In this document: piece by piece, positions 16,775 to 25,781 of the stretch
How the letters are laid out: the number at the start of each line of letters is the position of its first letter
Numbering within the stretch: the stretch's first letter is position 1
Source of the DNA: Lachnospiraceae bacterium
GTDB taxonomy: Bacteria; Bacillota; Clostridia; Lachnospirales; Lachnospiraceae
DNA: 64,000 nt
NCBI GenBank assembly: GCA_900771195.1
Contig: CAAGMZ010000015.1
Span: 16,636 to 80,635 of the forward strand
Direction: 5' to 3'
Program-made: the position numbers and the translations under genes
The notes under the pieces: model-generated
Databases searched by the model: none
Told to the model about the DNA's origin: nothing
What the model saw: only the letters and a program-made list of their open reading frames with translations

Positions 16775-17431
16775 TTATATGTTCCATTCAGGTTCTGTTT
16801 CAACGGTTATCCTGTCGGAACCTGACGGATTATTGAATGACAGTCTGTAAGCAAAAAGCTTTGGAAAAATACCCCGCTTTCCGCTAAAATCCGGATTGTA
16901 CTTGATATCGCCATAAATAGGATGTCCGTGAAATGCCATCTGCACTCGAATCTGATGATGTCTGCCTGTGTGAAGCCTTACACGTACCAGCGAGTATATC
17001 TGCCCGTCAATTTCCCGTGTCTTGACAGACTCATACGAAAGCGATGCTTTCTTGGCTCCTTCCGGTCTGCTGTTATCGACATGGGACATATTGACCTTTG
17101 AATCCTTGACAAGATAATCTGTGTACTCTCCCTTGTCCTCTATTATGCCTTTTACCACTGCATAATACTGCTTTTCTATGGAATGGCTTCCTGACATTGC
17201 GGAAAGTGATGCTGCCGTCTTTTTATTAAGTGCAAAAAGCACAAGTCCTCCCACCGGCTTATCAAGGCGGTTAATAATATATGTATCGCCTTTATCCCCG
17301 CGGATTGCCCTGTATTTTTTCACCTGACCCAGTAAGTCCGGCTCAAACCCGCGTTCCGACTGCGAAGCAATCCCGGCAGGCTTGTTGCATATTATTATGT
17401 TGCTGTCCTCATAAACTATATTCGGATTCAT
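16775..17431 (-). CDS. RluA-family pseudouridine synthase
   Basis: 218 residues. Catalytic Asp lies in IINRLDKPVGGLVLFA (about residue 58), and the conserved GRHHQIRVQMAFHGHPIYGD is near 152. No S4 domain is present, as in the shorter RluA/RsuC-type enzymes acting on rRNA or tRNA; the target cannot be told. It begins 15 bases after the response regulator stops, so it may be the last gene of the two-component operon. Confidence 0.9.
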   Translation of the reverse strand: MNPNIVYEDSNIIICNKPAGIASQSERGFEPDLLGQVKKYRAIRGDKGDTYIINRLDKPVGGLVLFALNKKTAASLSAMSGSHSIEKQYYAVVKGIIEDKGEYTDYLVKDSKVNMSHVDNSRPEGAKKASLSYESVKTREIDGQIYSLVRVRLHTGRHHQIRVQMAFHGHPIYGDIKYNPDFSGKRGIFPKLFAYRLSFNNPSGSDRITVETEPEWNI

Positions 17432-17446
17432 GATATCGTACCGTCC

Positions 17447-18136
17447 TTACACCTTAAAGCGGTAGCCCACACCCCATATTGTCTCAATATACTGGGGTCT
17501 GGATGTGTCTGCCTCTATTTTCTCACGTATTTTCTTTATATGGACTGTTACGGTGGCAATGTCTCCTACAGAATCCATGTCCCATATCTGCTTGAAAAGT
17601 TCATCCTTGGTAAATACCCTGTTGGGATTCTCCATAAGAAAAAGAAGAAGGTCATATTCCCTTGTTGTAAAGCTCTTCTCCTCACCGTTTACATAGACCC
17701 GTCTGTCTGTCTTATCCACCCTGATTCCACGGATTTCTATAGTATCATTCTTTCTCTCCGGCGGTGTCGTAAGGCGTTCATATCTCGCAAGGTGTGCCTT
17801 GACGCGTGCCACAAGCTCGCTCGGACTGAAGGGCTTGGTAATATAATCATCCGCTCCGAGTCCGAGACCGTGGATTTTGTCTATGTCTTCCTTCTTGGCA
17901 GAAACCATAATTATGGGAGCATCGGAAATTTCCCTTATGTGCTCACATATCTCAAAACCGTCTATTCCCGGCAGCATGACATCAAGAATAAAAAGATCGT
18001 ATGCTTCACTGAGCACCATTCCAAGGCCTTCGGTACCGTTATCCGCAATCTCCACCTCAAAGCCCGTGGCCTCAAGATAATCCCGTTCCAGCTCCGCAAT
18101 GCTTCTGTCATCCTCAACAATCAAAATTCTGCTCAT
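17447..18136 (-). CDS. OmpR/PhoB-family response regulator
   Basis: 229 residues. Receiver domain (1-120) with acidic pocket VEDDRS, phospho-acceptor Asp in LFILDVMLPGIDG (about 52) and Lys in MVSAKKEDI. The C-terminal winged helix (about 130-229) ends TVTVHIKKIREKIE ... IETIWGVGYRFKV. It is the partner of the histidine kinase encoded 9 bases upstream. The stimulus is unknown. Confidence 0.95.
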   Translation of the reverse strand: MSRILIVEDDRSIAELERDYLEATGFEVEIADNGTEGLGMVLSEAYDLFILDVMLPGIDGFEICEHIREISDAPIIMVSAKKEDIDKIHGLGLGADDYITKPFSPSELVARVKAHLARYERLTTPPERKNDTIEIRGIRVDKTDRRVYVNGEEKSFTTREYDLLLFLMENPNRVFTKDELFKQIWDMDSVGDIATVTVHIKKIREKIEADTSRPQYIETIWGVGYRFKV

Positions 18137-18145
18137 ACATCCTCC

Positions 18146-19654
18146 TTAGTCCGAAAGTCTCCTGACCGGTTCCCGGACCTGCTTGTACTTAGGCAGAGTA
18201 ACATGCATGGTTGTCCCCTCTCCCGGTACGCTTTCGGCTTTTATTGTTCCTCCATGGTCTGTAACAATCTTTTTTACTATTGAAAGTCCTATTCCGCTTC
18301 CTGCATTCGTCGAGCTTCTCGACGAATCCGAGCGGTAAAACCTGTCAAAAATAAAGTCGATATCATTTTCGGCTATTCCCTGTCCGTTATCCTGAATGTC
18401 TAAATACACCCATTTGTCATCCTCTCTGACATTCATGGAAATTATGGTGACTGATTTATTGGAATCACTGTATTTTACGGAATTGCTGAGAATATTGTCA
18501 ATAACTCGCTTAAGCTGCTCCGGGTCCGCAACCATCCTTGTGCCCGGCATGACATTGATTTCATTCTTAAACCGTATTCCCATGGAATCAAATTCAATAG
18601 TCTTTTCCGCAATGCAGTCCGTAAAATAATCATATACATTAATCCTGACAAAATTATACGGAATCTTGTTGGTGTCTATCTTGGAATAAAATGTAAGCTC
18701 ATCTATCAGTCTGTCCATATCGCATGCCTTGTTATATATGGTGCGGATGTACTTATCCATCTTCTCCGGAGTATTGACAACGCCGTCCATGATTCCCTCT
18801 ACATAACCCTTTATGGCAGTAATGGGTGTCTTAAGGTCATGGGAAATATTACTTATAAGCTCCTTGCTCTCATTATCATTCTTTAACTTTTCCTCCGCAT
18901 TCTCTTTGAGGCGTTTTCTCATATCGTCAAAATCCCGGCAGAGCTCGGAAAACTCATCTTTTCCCTCAATATCCATATCAAAATCAAGATTGCCGTTCTT
19001 GATGTTGTTGGTAGCAAGTCTCAACTTATTGATAGGGCTGACTGTCTCCCTGTACATCCATGTTGTGAAAAACCCGCTTGTAAGTATGACTACAAGTCCG
19101 AGTGCAATTATTCCGTCAATCAGCATCCTTCGCAGCTGCGGAACAAGCTTTGCGACCTGCATTACAATATATACCTGTCCATCATTGCCTGAAGTCCCGG
19201 TATAATTCACTTTATTTATAACCACCTGATAATCGCCGCCAAGATAAAACCCTGTCTCCCTGCCTGCGTCACCGCTTACGGCCGACAGCTTCGAAAGTAT
19301 TTCCTCTGACATTTCATTGCCTGAATACACACATTGCCCGCCATCTACCACAATAAGGAAGGAGCATCTCTTGGTAAGCTCTGAATTGATGCCCTCGAGA
19401 AATTCAGGGTCGCTGAATTTTTCAGGTTCATTCCCGGCAGTATCAAGTATTTTGTTGTATTGGCTCTTACATATGTCAGATACAAGCACAACCGGATTGG
19501 CGAGTGCTTCGTATGACGTATCACTGACATTAAAATTGTTCTTAAGCTCTCTCAACTTATATGATGAGATTCCCACAAGCGCAATTGACGATAAAAAAAC
19601 GGGAACAAGAATCAACAGGCAGAAAGACAGCTTAAGCTTGGTTGAAAGCTTCAT
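18146..19654 (-). CDS. Sensor histidine kinase with extracytoplasmic domain and HAMP
   Basis: 502 residues. Two membrane helices (about 8-30 and 173-197) flank an extracellular sensor domain of about 140 residues. A HAMP follows (INKLRLATNNIKNGN), then the H-box NISHDLKTPITAIKGY with the phospho-His, the N-box IDNILSNSVKYSD, and G-boxes DNGQGIAEND and GSGIGLSIVKKIV. It would phosphorylate the adjacent response regulator. It is encoded before its regulator, about 90 bases after metK. Confidence 0.94.
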   Translation of the reverse strand: MKLSTKLKLSFCLLILVPVFLSSIALVGISSYKLRELKNNFNVSDTSYEALANPVVLVSDICKSQYNKILDTAGNEPEKFSDPEFLEGINSELTKRCSFLIVVDGGQCVYSGNEMSEEILSKLSAVSGDAGRETGFYLGGDYQVVINKVNYTGTSGNDGQVYIVMQVAKLVPQLRRMLIDGIIALGLVVILTSGFFTTWMYRETVSPINKLRLATNNIKNGNLDFDMDIEGKDEFSELCRDFDDMRKRLKENAEEKLKNDNESKELISNISHDLKTPITAIKGYVEGIMDGVVNTPEKMDKYIRTIYNKACDMDRLIDELTFYSKIDTNKIPYNFVRINVYDYFTDCIAEKTIEFDSMGIRFKNEINVMPGTRMVADPEQLKRVIDNILSNSVKYSDSNKSVTIISMNVREDDKWVYLDIQDNGQGIAENDIDFIFDRFYRSDSSRSSTNAGSGIGLSIVKKIVTDHGGTIKAESVPGEGTTMHVTLPKYKQVREPVRRLSD

Positions 19655-19744
19655 AACAATCAGTTCTTTCCGTAAAGTAATATAAGTCCGGACAAACGCC
19701 CAGACTTATAATACCATACAGCATGTGCTAAAAAAATATTCTTT

Positions 19745-20932
19745 TTATAAAAATTTTCTTAAATCTTCTGCTTTATCAGTCTTTTCCCACGGAAGATTAA
19801 GATCCGTACGTCCAAAATGTCCGTAAGCAGCAGTCTGCTTATAAATCGGTCTTCTGAGATCAAGCATCTTAATGATTCCCGCAGGTCTGAGATCAAACTC
19901 TTTCCTTACGATTTCGACAAGCTTGTTGTCGTCCATCACGCCTGTGCCGAATGTATCGATATTTACTGATGTGGGCTGTGCTACTCCTATAGCATATGAG
20001 AGCTGAATCTCACATCTTTTGGCAAGTCCTGCGGCAACTATATTCTTGGCAACATATCTTGCTGCATACGCTGCCGAACGGTCAACCTTGGTGCAGTCCT
20101 TTCCGGAGAATGCTCCGCCGCCATGTCTTGCATATCCGCCGTAGGTATCAACAATAATCTTACGTCCTGTAAGCCCGCTGTCTCCCTGAGGTCCGCCTAC
20201 CACAAAGCGTCCCGTGGGATTTATGAAATATTTGGTTCTTTCGTCAATAAGCTCTTTGGGAAGAACCGGCTCAAAAACATATCTGAAAATATCTCCGTGT
20301 ATCTGCTCCTGTGTGACATCCGGGTCATGCTGCGTCGAAAGGACTACTGCGTTAAGATGGATTGGTACATTATTTTCATCGTACTCAACAGTGACCTGTG
20401 TCTTGCCGTCCGGTCTCAGATAAGGAAGCACACCGTCCTTACGAACCTTGGCAAGCTGTCTTGCAAGCCTGTGGGCCAGTGCAATGGGATAAGGCATATA
20501 CTCAGGTGTCTCGTCCGTGGCATATCCGAACATCATGCCCTGGTCACCTGCTCCGATAGCGTCAATGTCAGAATCACTCATCTCGGCCTCCCGAGCCTCG
20601 AGTGCCCTGTCAACTCCCATGGCGATATCAGGCGACTGTCCGTCGAGTGCAACCATAACCGCACAGGTATTTCCGTCAAATCCGATGTCAGAGCTTGTAT
20701 AGCCGATTTCCTTTACGGTATCCCTGACTATTTTCTGAATATCCACATTGGCCTTGGTAGTAATTTCTCCCATAACTACAACAAATCCGGTATTGCAGCA
20801 GGTCTCGCACGCAACACGGCTCATTGGATCCTGCTCCAGAAGTGCATCAAGTATGGCGTCCGAAATCTGGTCGCATACCTTATCGGGATGTCCTTCCGTT
20901 ACGGACTCCGATGTAAATAAATGTTTCTCCAT
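19745..20932 (-). CDS. metK: S-adenosylmethionine synthetase
   Basis: 395 residues. Makes SAM from methionine and ATP. Signatures: GHPDKVCDQISDAILD at the N-terminus, GAGDQGMMFGYA (about 115), and GGGAFSGKDCTKVDRSAAY (about 265). I chose the ATG at 20932 because GGAG lies 8 nt upstream; the longer frame runs through the riboswitch terminator. Preceded by a SAM-I riboswitch with its own terminator and promoter, so the product feeds back on its own expression. Confidence 0.96.
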   Translation of the reverse strand: MEKHLFTSESVTEGHPDKVCDQISDAILDALLEQDPMSRVACETCCNTGFVVVMGEITTKANVDIQKIVRDTVKEIGYTSSDIGFDGNTCAVMVALDGQSPDIAMGVDRALEAREAEMSDSDIDAIGAGDQGMMFGYATDETPEYMPYPIALAHRLARQLAKVRKDGVLPYLRPDGKTQVTVEYDENNVPIHLNAVVLSTQHDPDVTQEQIHGDIFRYVFEPVLPKELIDERTKYFINPTGRFVVGGPQGDSGLTGRKIIVDTYGGYARHGGGAFSGKDCTKVDRSAAYAARYVAKNIVAAGLAKRCEIQLSYAIGVAQPTSVNIDTFGTGVMDDNKLVEIVRKEFDLRPAGIIKMLDLRRPIYKQTAAYGHFGRTDLNLPWEKTDKAEDLRKFL

Positions 20933-20985
20933 AATCGTGTCTCCTTTTTTAAAATGTACATCAAAATAACTGTTGTGTATAACCC

Positions 20986-20999
20986 TGTGCCGCGGCACA
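20986..20999 (-). repeat. 14-nt perfect palindrome in the metK leader
   Basis: TGTGCCGCGGCACA lies just downstream of the riboswitch terminator and about 55 nt before the metK ATG. It could fold as a tight hairpin or be a protein site. Confidence 0.4.
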
Positions 21000-21003
21000 A
21001 CGG

Positions 21004-21030
21004 CAAAAAAATAAGTCCACAAAATGGACT
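21004..21030 (-). terminator. Intrinsic terminator of the SAM riboswitch
   Basis: On the minus strand AGTCCA pairs with TGGACT around a 5-nt loop and is followed by TTATTTTTTT. The ACTTATT next to it can instead pair with the AATAAGT of the riboswitch P1 3' strand, giving the antiterminator. Confidence 0.85.
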
Positions 21031-21053
21031 CGATTAATCAGTAATCAAATCCA

Positions 21054-21151
21054 CTTATTGCTCGAAATCCAATTTCGCTCAGGTTGGCACCTTCCTAAAA
21101 GGGGTTGCCGTGACTTCACCGATCCTATGTATCTCCATCACTCTGAATAAG
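21054..21151 (-). ncRNA. SAM-I (S-box) riboswitch
   Basis: Read on the minus strand: P1 CTTATT...AATAAG closes the element. Inside are the AGAGTGATGGAG segment (kink-turn side), GATCGGTGAAGTCACGGCAACC, and the signature GGTGCCAACC followed by the J3/4-P4 part. These match the conserved S-box layout. It is followed by an intrinsic terminator and metK, the classic arrangement in which SAM binding leads to termination. Confidence 0.92.
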
Positions 21152-21179
21152 CGGGACTTTAATATGAACTTACAGGATA

Positions 21180-21208
21180 ATAATATATCCCGTATGTATA
21201 TTTGTCAA
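21180..21208 (-). promoter_or_regulatory. Promoter of the SAM riboswitch/metK
   Basis: TTGACA (21203-21208) and TATTAT (21180-21185) are spaced 17 nt, giving a start about 20 nt before the P1 stem. Confidence 0.75.
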
Positions 21209-21217
21209 CACCTGCTA

Positions 21218-22003
21218 TTATTTTACTATATATTTTACGATAAGCATTGCCAGACTTATAACAAGAAGTCCTGTTCCAAGCATTCTGTTCATGGTCTTCG
21301 CTGACGCTTTATTGGCCACTCTTGCCGTGAGAAAGGCAAAGACAAGCGTAGAAAAAATACATATTCCAAGCACAAGGTAATCGCTTATCCCTCCGCCGAT
21401 AACAAAATGTGACACTGCACCTGTGCATGCCGTAAATGCCATTATAAACACGCTGGTTCCCACTGCTGTCTTAAGTTCATATCCAAGAACACTTGTAAGA
21501 ATGAAAAGCATCATCATTCCCCCGCCGGCTCCGACCACACCGCATATAAGTCCCACAACCAAACCGCACACTACAGAAAGAATAACCGCCTGCTTCCGGG
21601 TTCTCCTGATATTGCTCTCTTTGGCTGCCATAACCGGCTTCACAATAAATTTGACACCCATAAGAAGTGTCATGAACATTGAAAAGCTTCCCATTGTTTT
21701 CGACGGAAGAAATGACGCCAGATAGCTTCCCGCAAGCGTGAAAACCATAACCGATGCCATCATGACAAGTCCGTTTTTCACATCAAGATTGCCGTTCTTT
21801 TTATATGTGAATGCCGATGCCGCGGATGCAAGTACATCTGACGCAAGTGCTATCCCCACAGCATCATAAGGCTCCATGCCGAGAAATGTTATAAGCATCG
21901 GTGAAATCACCGCTGCCGCAGAAAGTCCTGCAACTCCCGTTCCGAATCCGGCTCCTGCGCCGGCAAGTATGCATACGATTATAGTCTGAATCAACCAGTC
22001 CAT
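21218..22003 (-). CDS. TSUP-family (TauE/SafE) permease
   Basis: 261 residues, about eight membrane helices in two related halves, each opening with a Gly-rich motif: GAGAGFGTGVAGLSAAAVISP near the start and GLICGVVGAGGGMMMLFIL near 160 (quoted in part). The TauE/SafE family exports sulfite, sulfonates or other organic anions. The gene ends just upstream of the metK promoter. A sulfur-compound substrate is plausible given the neighbours but is not shown by the sequence. Confidence 0.88.
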   Translation of the reverse strand: MDWLIQTIIVCILAGAGAGFGTGVAGLSAAAVISPMLITFLGMEPYDAVGIALASDVLASAASAFTYKKNGNLDVKNGLVMMASVMVFTLAGSYLASFLPSKTMGSFSMFMTLLMGVKFIVKPVMAAKESNIRRTRKQAVILSVVCGLVVGLICGVVGAGGGMMMLFILTSVLGYELKTAVGTSVFIMAFTACTGAVSHFVIGGGISDYLVLGICIFSTLVFAFLTARVANKASAKTMNRMLGTGLLVISLAMLIVKYIVK

Positions 22004-22067
22004 ATTGTTTCTCCCGAATAAGCATTATGACGATTCTATTACAGTATTTAAAATATGTCAACTATAC

Positions 22068-22124
22068 AAAAAGCTGCCGGACTATGACAAATGCAGTAAT
22101 ATAGCAAATATCACAATCCGGCAG
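22068..22124 (-). terminator. Terminator downstream of the tRNA-Ser pair
   Basis: CTGCCGGA and TCCGGCAG form an 8-bp stem with a long AT-rich loop. On the minus strand the stem is followed by CTTTTTG. It sits 57 bases beyond the tRNA-Ser(GGA) 3' end. Confidence 0.55.
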
Positions 22125-22180
22125 AAAAAAATTTATAAAAATTTAATAAATTGATATAAGTGCAAAAAATAAAAATAAAA

Positions 22181-22269
22181 CGCAGAAGGAGGGATTTGAA
22201 CCCTCGCGCCGCTGTTAACGACCTGCACCCTTTCCAGGGGTGTCCCTTCAGCCTCTTGGGTACTTCTGC
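22181..22269 (-). tRNA. tRNA-Ser (anticodon GGA)
   Basis: 89 nt on the minus strand, with acceptor GCAGAAG/CTTCTGC and discriminator G. The anticodon loop CTGGAAA has GGA at 22235-22233. A long variable arm typical of tRNA-Ser and the T-loop GTTCAAATC are present. CCA is not encoded, and a T-rich stretch follows immediately. Confidence 0.95.
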
Positions 22270-22298
22270 AAAGTCCCGGCCTACGCCTGTCCTTTATA

Positions 22299-22332
22299 TT
22301 ATTAAAACCACTTGGACAAGTGGTTTTAATAA
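22299..22332. repeat. 15-bp perfect hairpin between the two tRNA genes
   Basis: TTATTAAAACCACTT and its exact complement are separated by GGAC. It lies in the 64-base spacer between the two tRNA-Ser genes and is AT-rich at its base, so it could be a processing or termination signal on either strand. Confidence 0.65.
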
Positions 22333-22333
22333 G

Positions 22334-22419
22334 CGGAGAGGATGGGATTCGAACCCATGCGCCCGTGAAGACAAACGGTTTTCAAGACCGCCCCGTTATG
22401 ACCGCTTCGGTACCTCTCC
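22334..22419 (-). tRNA. tRNA-Ser (anticodon TGA)
   Basis: 86 nt on the minus strand, with acceptor GGAGAGG/CCTCTCC and discriminator G. The anticodon loop CTTGAAA has TGA at 22384-22382. It has a long variable arm and the T-loop GTTCGAATC. CCA is not encoded. Confidence 0.95.
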
Positions 22420-22500
22420 ATATTATAGCTGCCGCTGACAATATCAGTTCAGCAACAAATGTTATTCTACCAAAATCATATCAGTATGTCAACTGGTAAT

Positions 22501-23199
22501 TTAATTTTTTTGTAAATTCAAAAACTCGCCTGCAATACTGATATCCTCAGGTGTCGTGACCTTAATGTTGGTGTATTCCGAGAGTGTAAGCTTAACCGCT
22601 GTCCTGCCGTAATTTTCCATTACCATGGCATCGTCTGTTATTATATCCTTGCTGTCCTCGTCTATATTTTCGTATGCTGATTTTATCAAATCGGTATCAA
22701 AAACCTGAGGTGTCTGGATTATCCAGGTGTTTTTCCTGTCCGGAGTGCTGCGCACGAAACCATCATCATCGGAAATTTTAACGGTGTCCTTGGATGGCAC
22801 CGCCGCCACGGCTGTCCTGTATTTCTTCACATCCTCATACAGCCTGTCGAGAATTTCGGGAGTAATGCATGGTCTTGCACCGTCGTGTATAAACACATAT
22901 CCCGGGTCTCTCACAGCCGAAAGACCATTCATGACTGAATCACAACGTCTTGCACCCCCTGTCACGACTGATGAGATTTTACCGTAGCCATATTTATTTA
23001 TGATACTTTCACGGCAGTAATCAATATCTTCGCTTCTCACCACAAGCACAATGCCGTCTATGAATGTGCAGGCCTCGAAAACATCCAGCGAATGGCACAG
23101 CAGGGGTTTTCCGCAAACTTCCATATACTGCTTGGGAATCCTGCCGCCCATGCGGCTTCCGTTCCCGCCGGCAAGCACAATTGCATAATTTCTGTTCAT
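22501..23199 (-). CDS. ispD: 2-C-methyl-D-erythritol 4-phosphate cytidylyltransferase
   Basis: 232 residues. Third step of the MEP isoprenoid pathway, joining CTP with MEP. Motifs: LAGGNGSRMGGRIPKQY (residues 9-25) for CTP binding, FIHDGARPCI (about 102), and VPSKDTVKI and TPQVFDTDLI around 140-165. Its ATG lies directly next to the tsaD stop, so it is translated from the tsaD transcript. A paralogous TarI role (ribitol) is unlikely but not excluded. Confidence 0.92.
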   Translation of the reverse strand: MNRNYAIVLAGGNGSRMGGRIPKQYMEVCGKPLLCHSLDVFEACTFIDGIVLVVRSEDIDYCRESIINKYGYGKISSVVTGGARRCDSVMNGLSAVRDPGYVFIHDGARPCITPEILDRLYEDVKKYRTAVAAVPSKDTVKISDDDGFVRSTPDRKNTWIIQTPQVFDTDLIKSAYENIDEDSKDIITDDAMVMENYGRTAVKLTLSEYTNIKVTTPEDISIAGEFLNLQKN

Positions 23200-24219
23200 C
23201 TATCTCTCTCCAAGCTTAAGGTTGGGAACTGCATTAAGGTCCCAGCCGGACCTTGTTCCCGCCATATACTCGTAATATCCGGCTGCTCCTATCATTGCCG
23301 CATTGTCCGTACAGAGTATGGGGGACGGATGATAAAATTCGATTCCCTCCTCGCTGCATGCATCCGACATTGCTTTTCTTAACGCCGAATTGGATGCAAC
23401 TCCGCCTGCTATGGCAAGTTTCCTGAAACCATACTCTTTTGATGCCGCCATGGCATGACCTACCAGAACATCCACGACAGCCTTCTGGAAAGAAGCCACA
23501 AGGTCAGCCCTGTTAATCTCTGTTTTTTTCATCTCGCACTGATTGATGTAATTGAGCACTGAAGACTTAAGCCCGCTGAAGCTGAAATCATATTGCGAGT
23601 CTGCCACTTTGGCACGGGGGAATTCCACCGCATCAGGGTTCCCCTCTTTTGCAAGCTTATCTATTTTGGGTCCTCCGGGATATCCGAGTCCCACAGCCCT
23701 TGCCACCTTGTCAAAGGCTTCCCCTGCCGCATCATCACGTGTTTTGCCCAGTATCTCGTATTTACCGTAATCCTTAACATTAACAAGATGCGTATGTCCT
23801 CCGGATACCACAAGACATCCAAAAGGAGGTTTTAGTTCGGGATTTTCAATGTAGTTGGCCGATATGTGACCTTCTATATGGTGAACACCTATCAGCGGTT
23901 TGTGTGCCGCAAAAGCAAGTGCTTTGGCATAAGAAACTCCCACAAGAAGCGCTCCCACAAGTCCCGGACCATATGTGACCGCCACGGCATCTATATCCTT
24001 AAGCTCAGTGTCAGCCTGCTTTAAAGCCTGTTCGACCACGCTGCATATATTTTCCATATGCTTCCTGGAAGCAAGCTCCGGAACAACGCCGCCGTAAAGT
24101 GTATGAAGATCGATTTGTGAAGATATTATATTGGACATTACCGTCCGCCCGTTAAGCACCACTGCTGCGGCTGTCTCATCACACGAACTCTCAATTGCAA
24201 GTATTTTTATGTCGCTCAT
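23200..24219 (-). CDS. tsaD: tRNA N6-threonylcarbamoyladenosine transferase subunit TsaD
   Basis: 339 residues. Transfers the threonylcarbamoyl group to A37 of ANN-decoding tRNAs, together with TsaB and TsaE, whose genes lie 2.3-3.5 kb upstream. ASKHA-fold signatures: ESSCDETAAAVV (8-19), the metal-binding HHIEGHISANY (about 110), VVSGGHTHLV (about 133) and DDAAGEAFDKVAR (about 160). Co-transcribed with the DUF6715-like gene before it and ispD after it. Confidence 0.96.
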   Translation of the reverse strand: MSDIKILAIESSCDETAAAVVLNGRTVMSNIISSQIDLHTLYGGVVPELASRKHMENICSVVEQALKQADTELKDIDAVAVTYGPGLVGALLVGVSYAKALAFAAHKPLIGVHHIEGHISANYIENPELKPPFGCLVVSGGHTHLVNVKDYGKYEILGKTRDDAAGEAFDKVARAVGLGYPGGPKIDKLAKEGNPDAVEFPRAKVADSQYDFSFSGLKSSVLNYINQCEMKKTEINRADLVASFQKAVVDVLVGHAMAASKEYGFRKLAIAGGVASNSALRKAMSDACSEEGIEFYHPSPILCTDNAAMIGAAGYYEYMAGTRSGWDLNAVPNLKLGER

Positions 24220-24222
24220 ATA

Positions 24223-24819
24223 TCAGTAACCTTCCATGTCCTTTCCGTCAGCCAAATCCCAGTAAAGTATTTTCCACTGCCCTTTACTGTTTTTTCTCAG
24301 GGTATATTTTTCGTATATGGCAATAGTCTGCTTCTGTGTGTCGTTTCTCACATAATACTTCACATCAACCTCAGCATATTCATCGCCCTTAAAGTCAATC
24401 AGTTCTATTCCGTAACCATCTTCAACAATGTACTGTGAAATGTATTGTTTTTCTGATTTGTATGTTGATATCTCAGTCTTGAGATTTTCAATAAAAAGCT
24501 CATACGGATTCTTTTCCAGAAGTTCGTCATCATATGTGGCAAGCATGTGCTGGGCAAGTCCGGTAAGCTCATCATCATCAAAATCATTTTTGTAAATAAG
24601 TTTCTGTATATCGGCAAAATATGTAACCACGGCGCGCGGACTTCCCGGATAATTCTTATCCATGTCCCTCTGGAGCACCGCTGTTGCCACGGATGTTTCT
24701 TTTTCCTTGCCGTTATTCTTGTCTGTATCACGGTTTGACAGATAGATATAGTACGACACTGCCAGTGCCGCAAGCAAAGTTATTATGAGAGGTTTTTTAA
24801 TTTTCTCAAATACTTTCAT
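24223..24819 (-). CDS. Membrane-anchored protein, possibly DUF6715 family
   Basis: 198 residues. A membrane helix at residues 10-28 (PLIITLLAALAVSYYIYLS) is followed by a charged linker and an extracytoplasmic domain. That domain starts LQRDMDKNYPGSPRAVVTYF and ends with a strand-rich YTLRKNSKGQWKILYWDLADG. The layout resembles Lachnospiraceae proteins labelled DUF6715, from memory. GGAG lies 8 nt before the ATG at 24819. It sits between rnz and tsaD, 3 bases from the latter; function unknown. Confidence 0.7.
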   Translation of the reverse strand: MKVFEKIKKPLIITLLAALAVSYYIYLSNRDTDKNNGKEKETSVATAVLQRDMDKNYPGSPRAVVTYFADIQKLIYKNDFDDDELTGLAQHMLATYDDELLEKNPYELFIENLKTEISTYKSEKQYISQYIVEDGYGIELIDFKGDEYAEVDVKYYVRNDTQKQTIAIYEKYTLRKNSKGQWKILYWDLADGKDMEGY

Positions 24820-24853
24820 GTACCTGTCTCCATTCAAAAACGAGGAAATTTCC

Positions 24854-25762
24854 TCAATCGGTAAAGTCTATCGTCTTCATCCAGCCGTCGCGGGGCATGT
24901 GGGTGTGCAAAAAAATGCTCCTCACTTTATTAATATACTCGTCCGGCCTTACAAGTGACGGGCTGTAATGGGTAAGCCATAACTCCGACGGCCCGGCTTT
25001 CTTTGCAAGCTCTGCCGCCTCATACATAGTCATATGCTTATACTCTCTGGCTTTGGCATCCTTACCGTCCTCACCGTACATTCCCTCACATATAAAAAGA
25101 TCGGCGCCTGCTGCATTTTGCCATATGGAATCCGTGGGACGCGAGTCCGTGCTGTAGGTAACCTTTATGCCTTTTCTGGCAGGACCGAGCACCATATCGG
25201 GCGTGAAAACCCTGCCGTCAGCCTCTATGGTCTCGCCCTTCTGAAGCTTATTCCAATAGGGCATGGGTATATTCTGTGCTTTCGCAGCCTCGACGTCAAA
25301 TCTTCCCTGTCTTTCAATCCTTATGCTGTATCCGTAGCAGGTAATCTTGTGGTTTACTCTGAATGCGTCTATTATATATCCGCACGCATTTATTGTCTCA
25401 AAATCCCCATCTATCTCATGAAACCGAATTTTGAACGGCAGGTCCGGTGCAATTATCCTAAGGGAATTTACCACTTTTTCTATGCCCTTTGGCCCTATTA
25501 TAAGCAAATCCTCCGTCCGCTCTGCATTCCCCATTGTCAAAAGAAAACCCGGCAGCCCTGCCACATGGTCTGCATGAAAGTGTGTTATGCAGATGATATC
25601 CACAGGCTTACAGCTCCAGCCCGATTTCTTGAGGGCCACCTGTGTTCCTTCCCCGCAGTCAATGAGGAGCGAACTGCCATTAAATCTCGTCATCAGTGAA
25701 GTTGTCCATCTGTTGGGCAACGGCATCATTCCGCCGGTTCCCAGCAAGCACAAATCTAACAT
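24854..25762 (-). CDS. rnz: Ribonuclease Z
   Basis: 302 residues, metallo-beta-lactamase fold. Zinc motif HFHADHVAGLPGFL (about 61-74), N-terminal LCLLGTGGMMP, GPKGIEKVV, and later metal ligands in YSTDSRPTDSIW and LTHYSPSLV. RNase Z trims tRNA 3' trailers before CCA addition, which fits the CCA-less tRNA genes and cca in this window. Lies inside the t6A-modification gene group. Confidence 0.92.
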   Translation of the reverse strand: MLDLCLLGTGGMMPLPNRWTTSLMTRFNGSSLLIDCGEGTQVALKKSGWSCKPVDIICITHFHADHVAGLPGFLLTMGNAERTEDLLIIGPKGIEKVVNSLRIIAPDLPFKIRFHEIDGDFETINACGYIIDAFRVNHKITCYGYSIRIERQGRFDVEAAKAQNIPMPYWNKLQKGETIEADGRVFTPDMVLGPARKGIKVTYSTDSRPTDSIWQNAAGADLFICEGMYGEDGKDAKAREYKHMTMYEAAELAKKAGPSELWLTHYSPSLVRPDEYINKVRSIFLHTHMPRDGWMKTIDFTD

Positions 25763-25781
25763 AATTTACAATTACCTCTGC

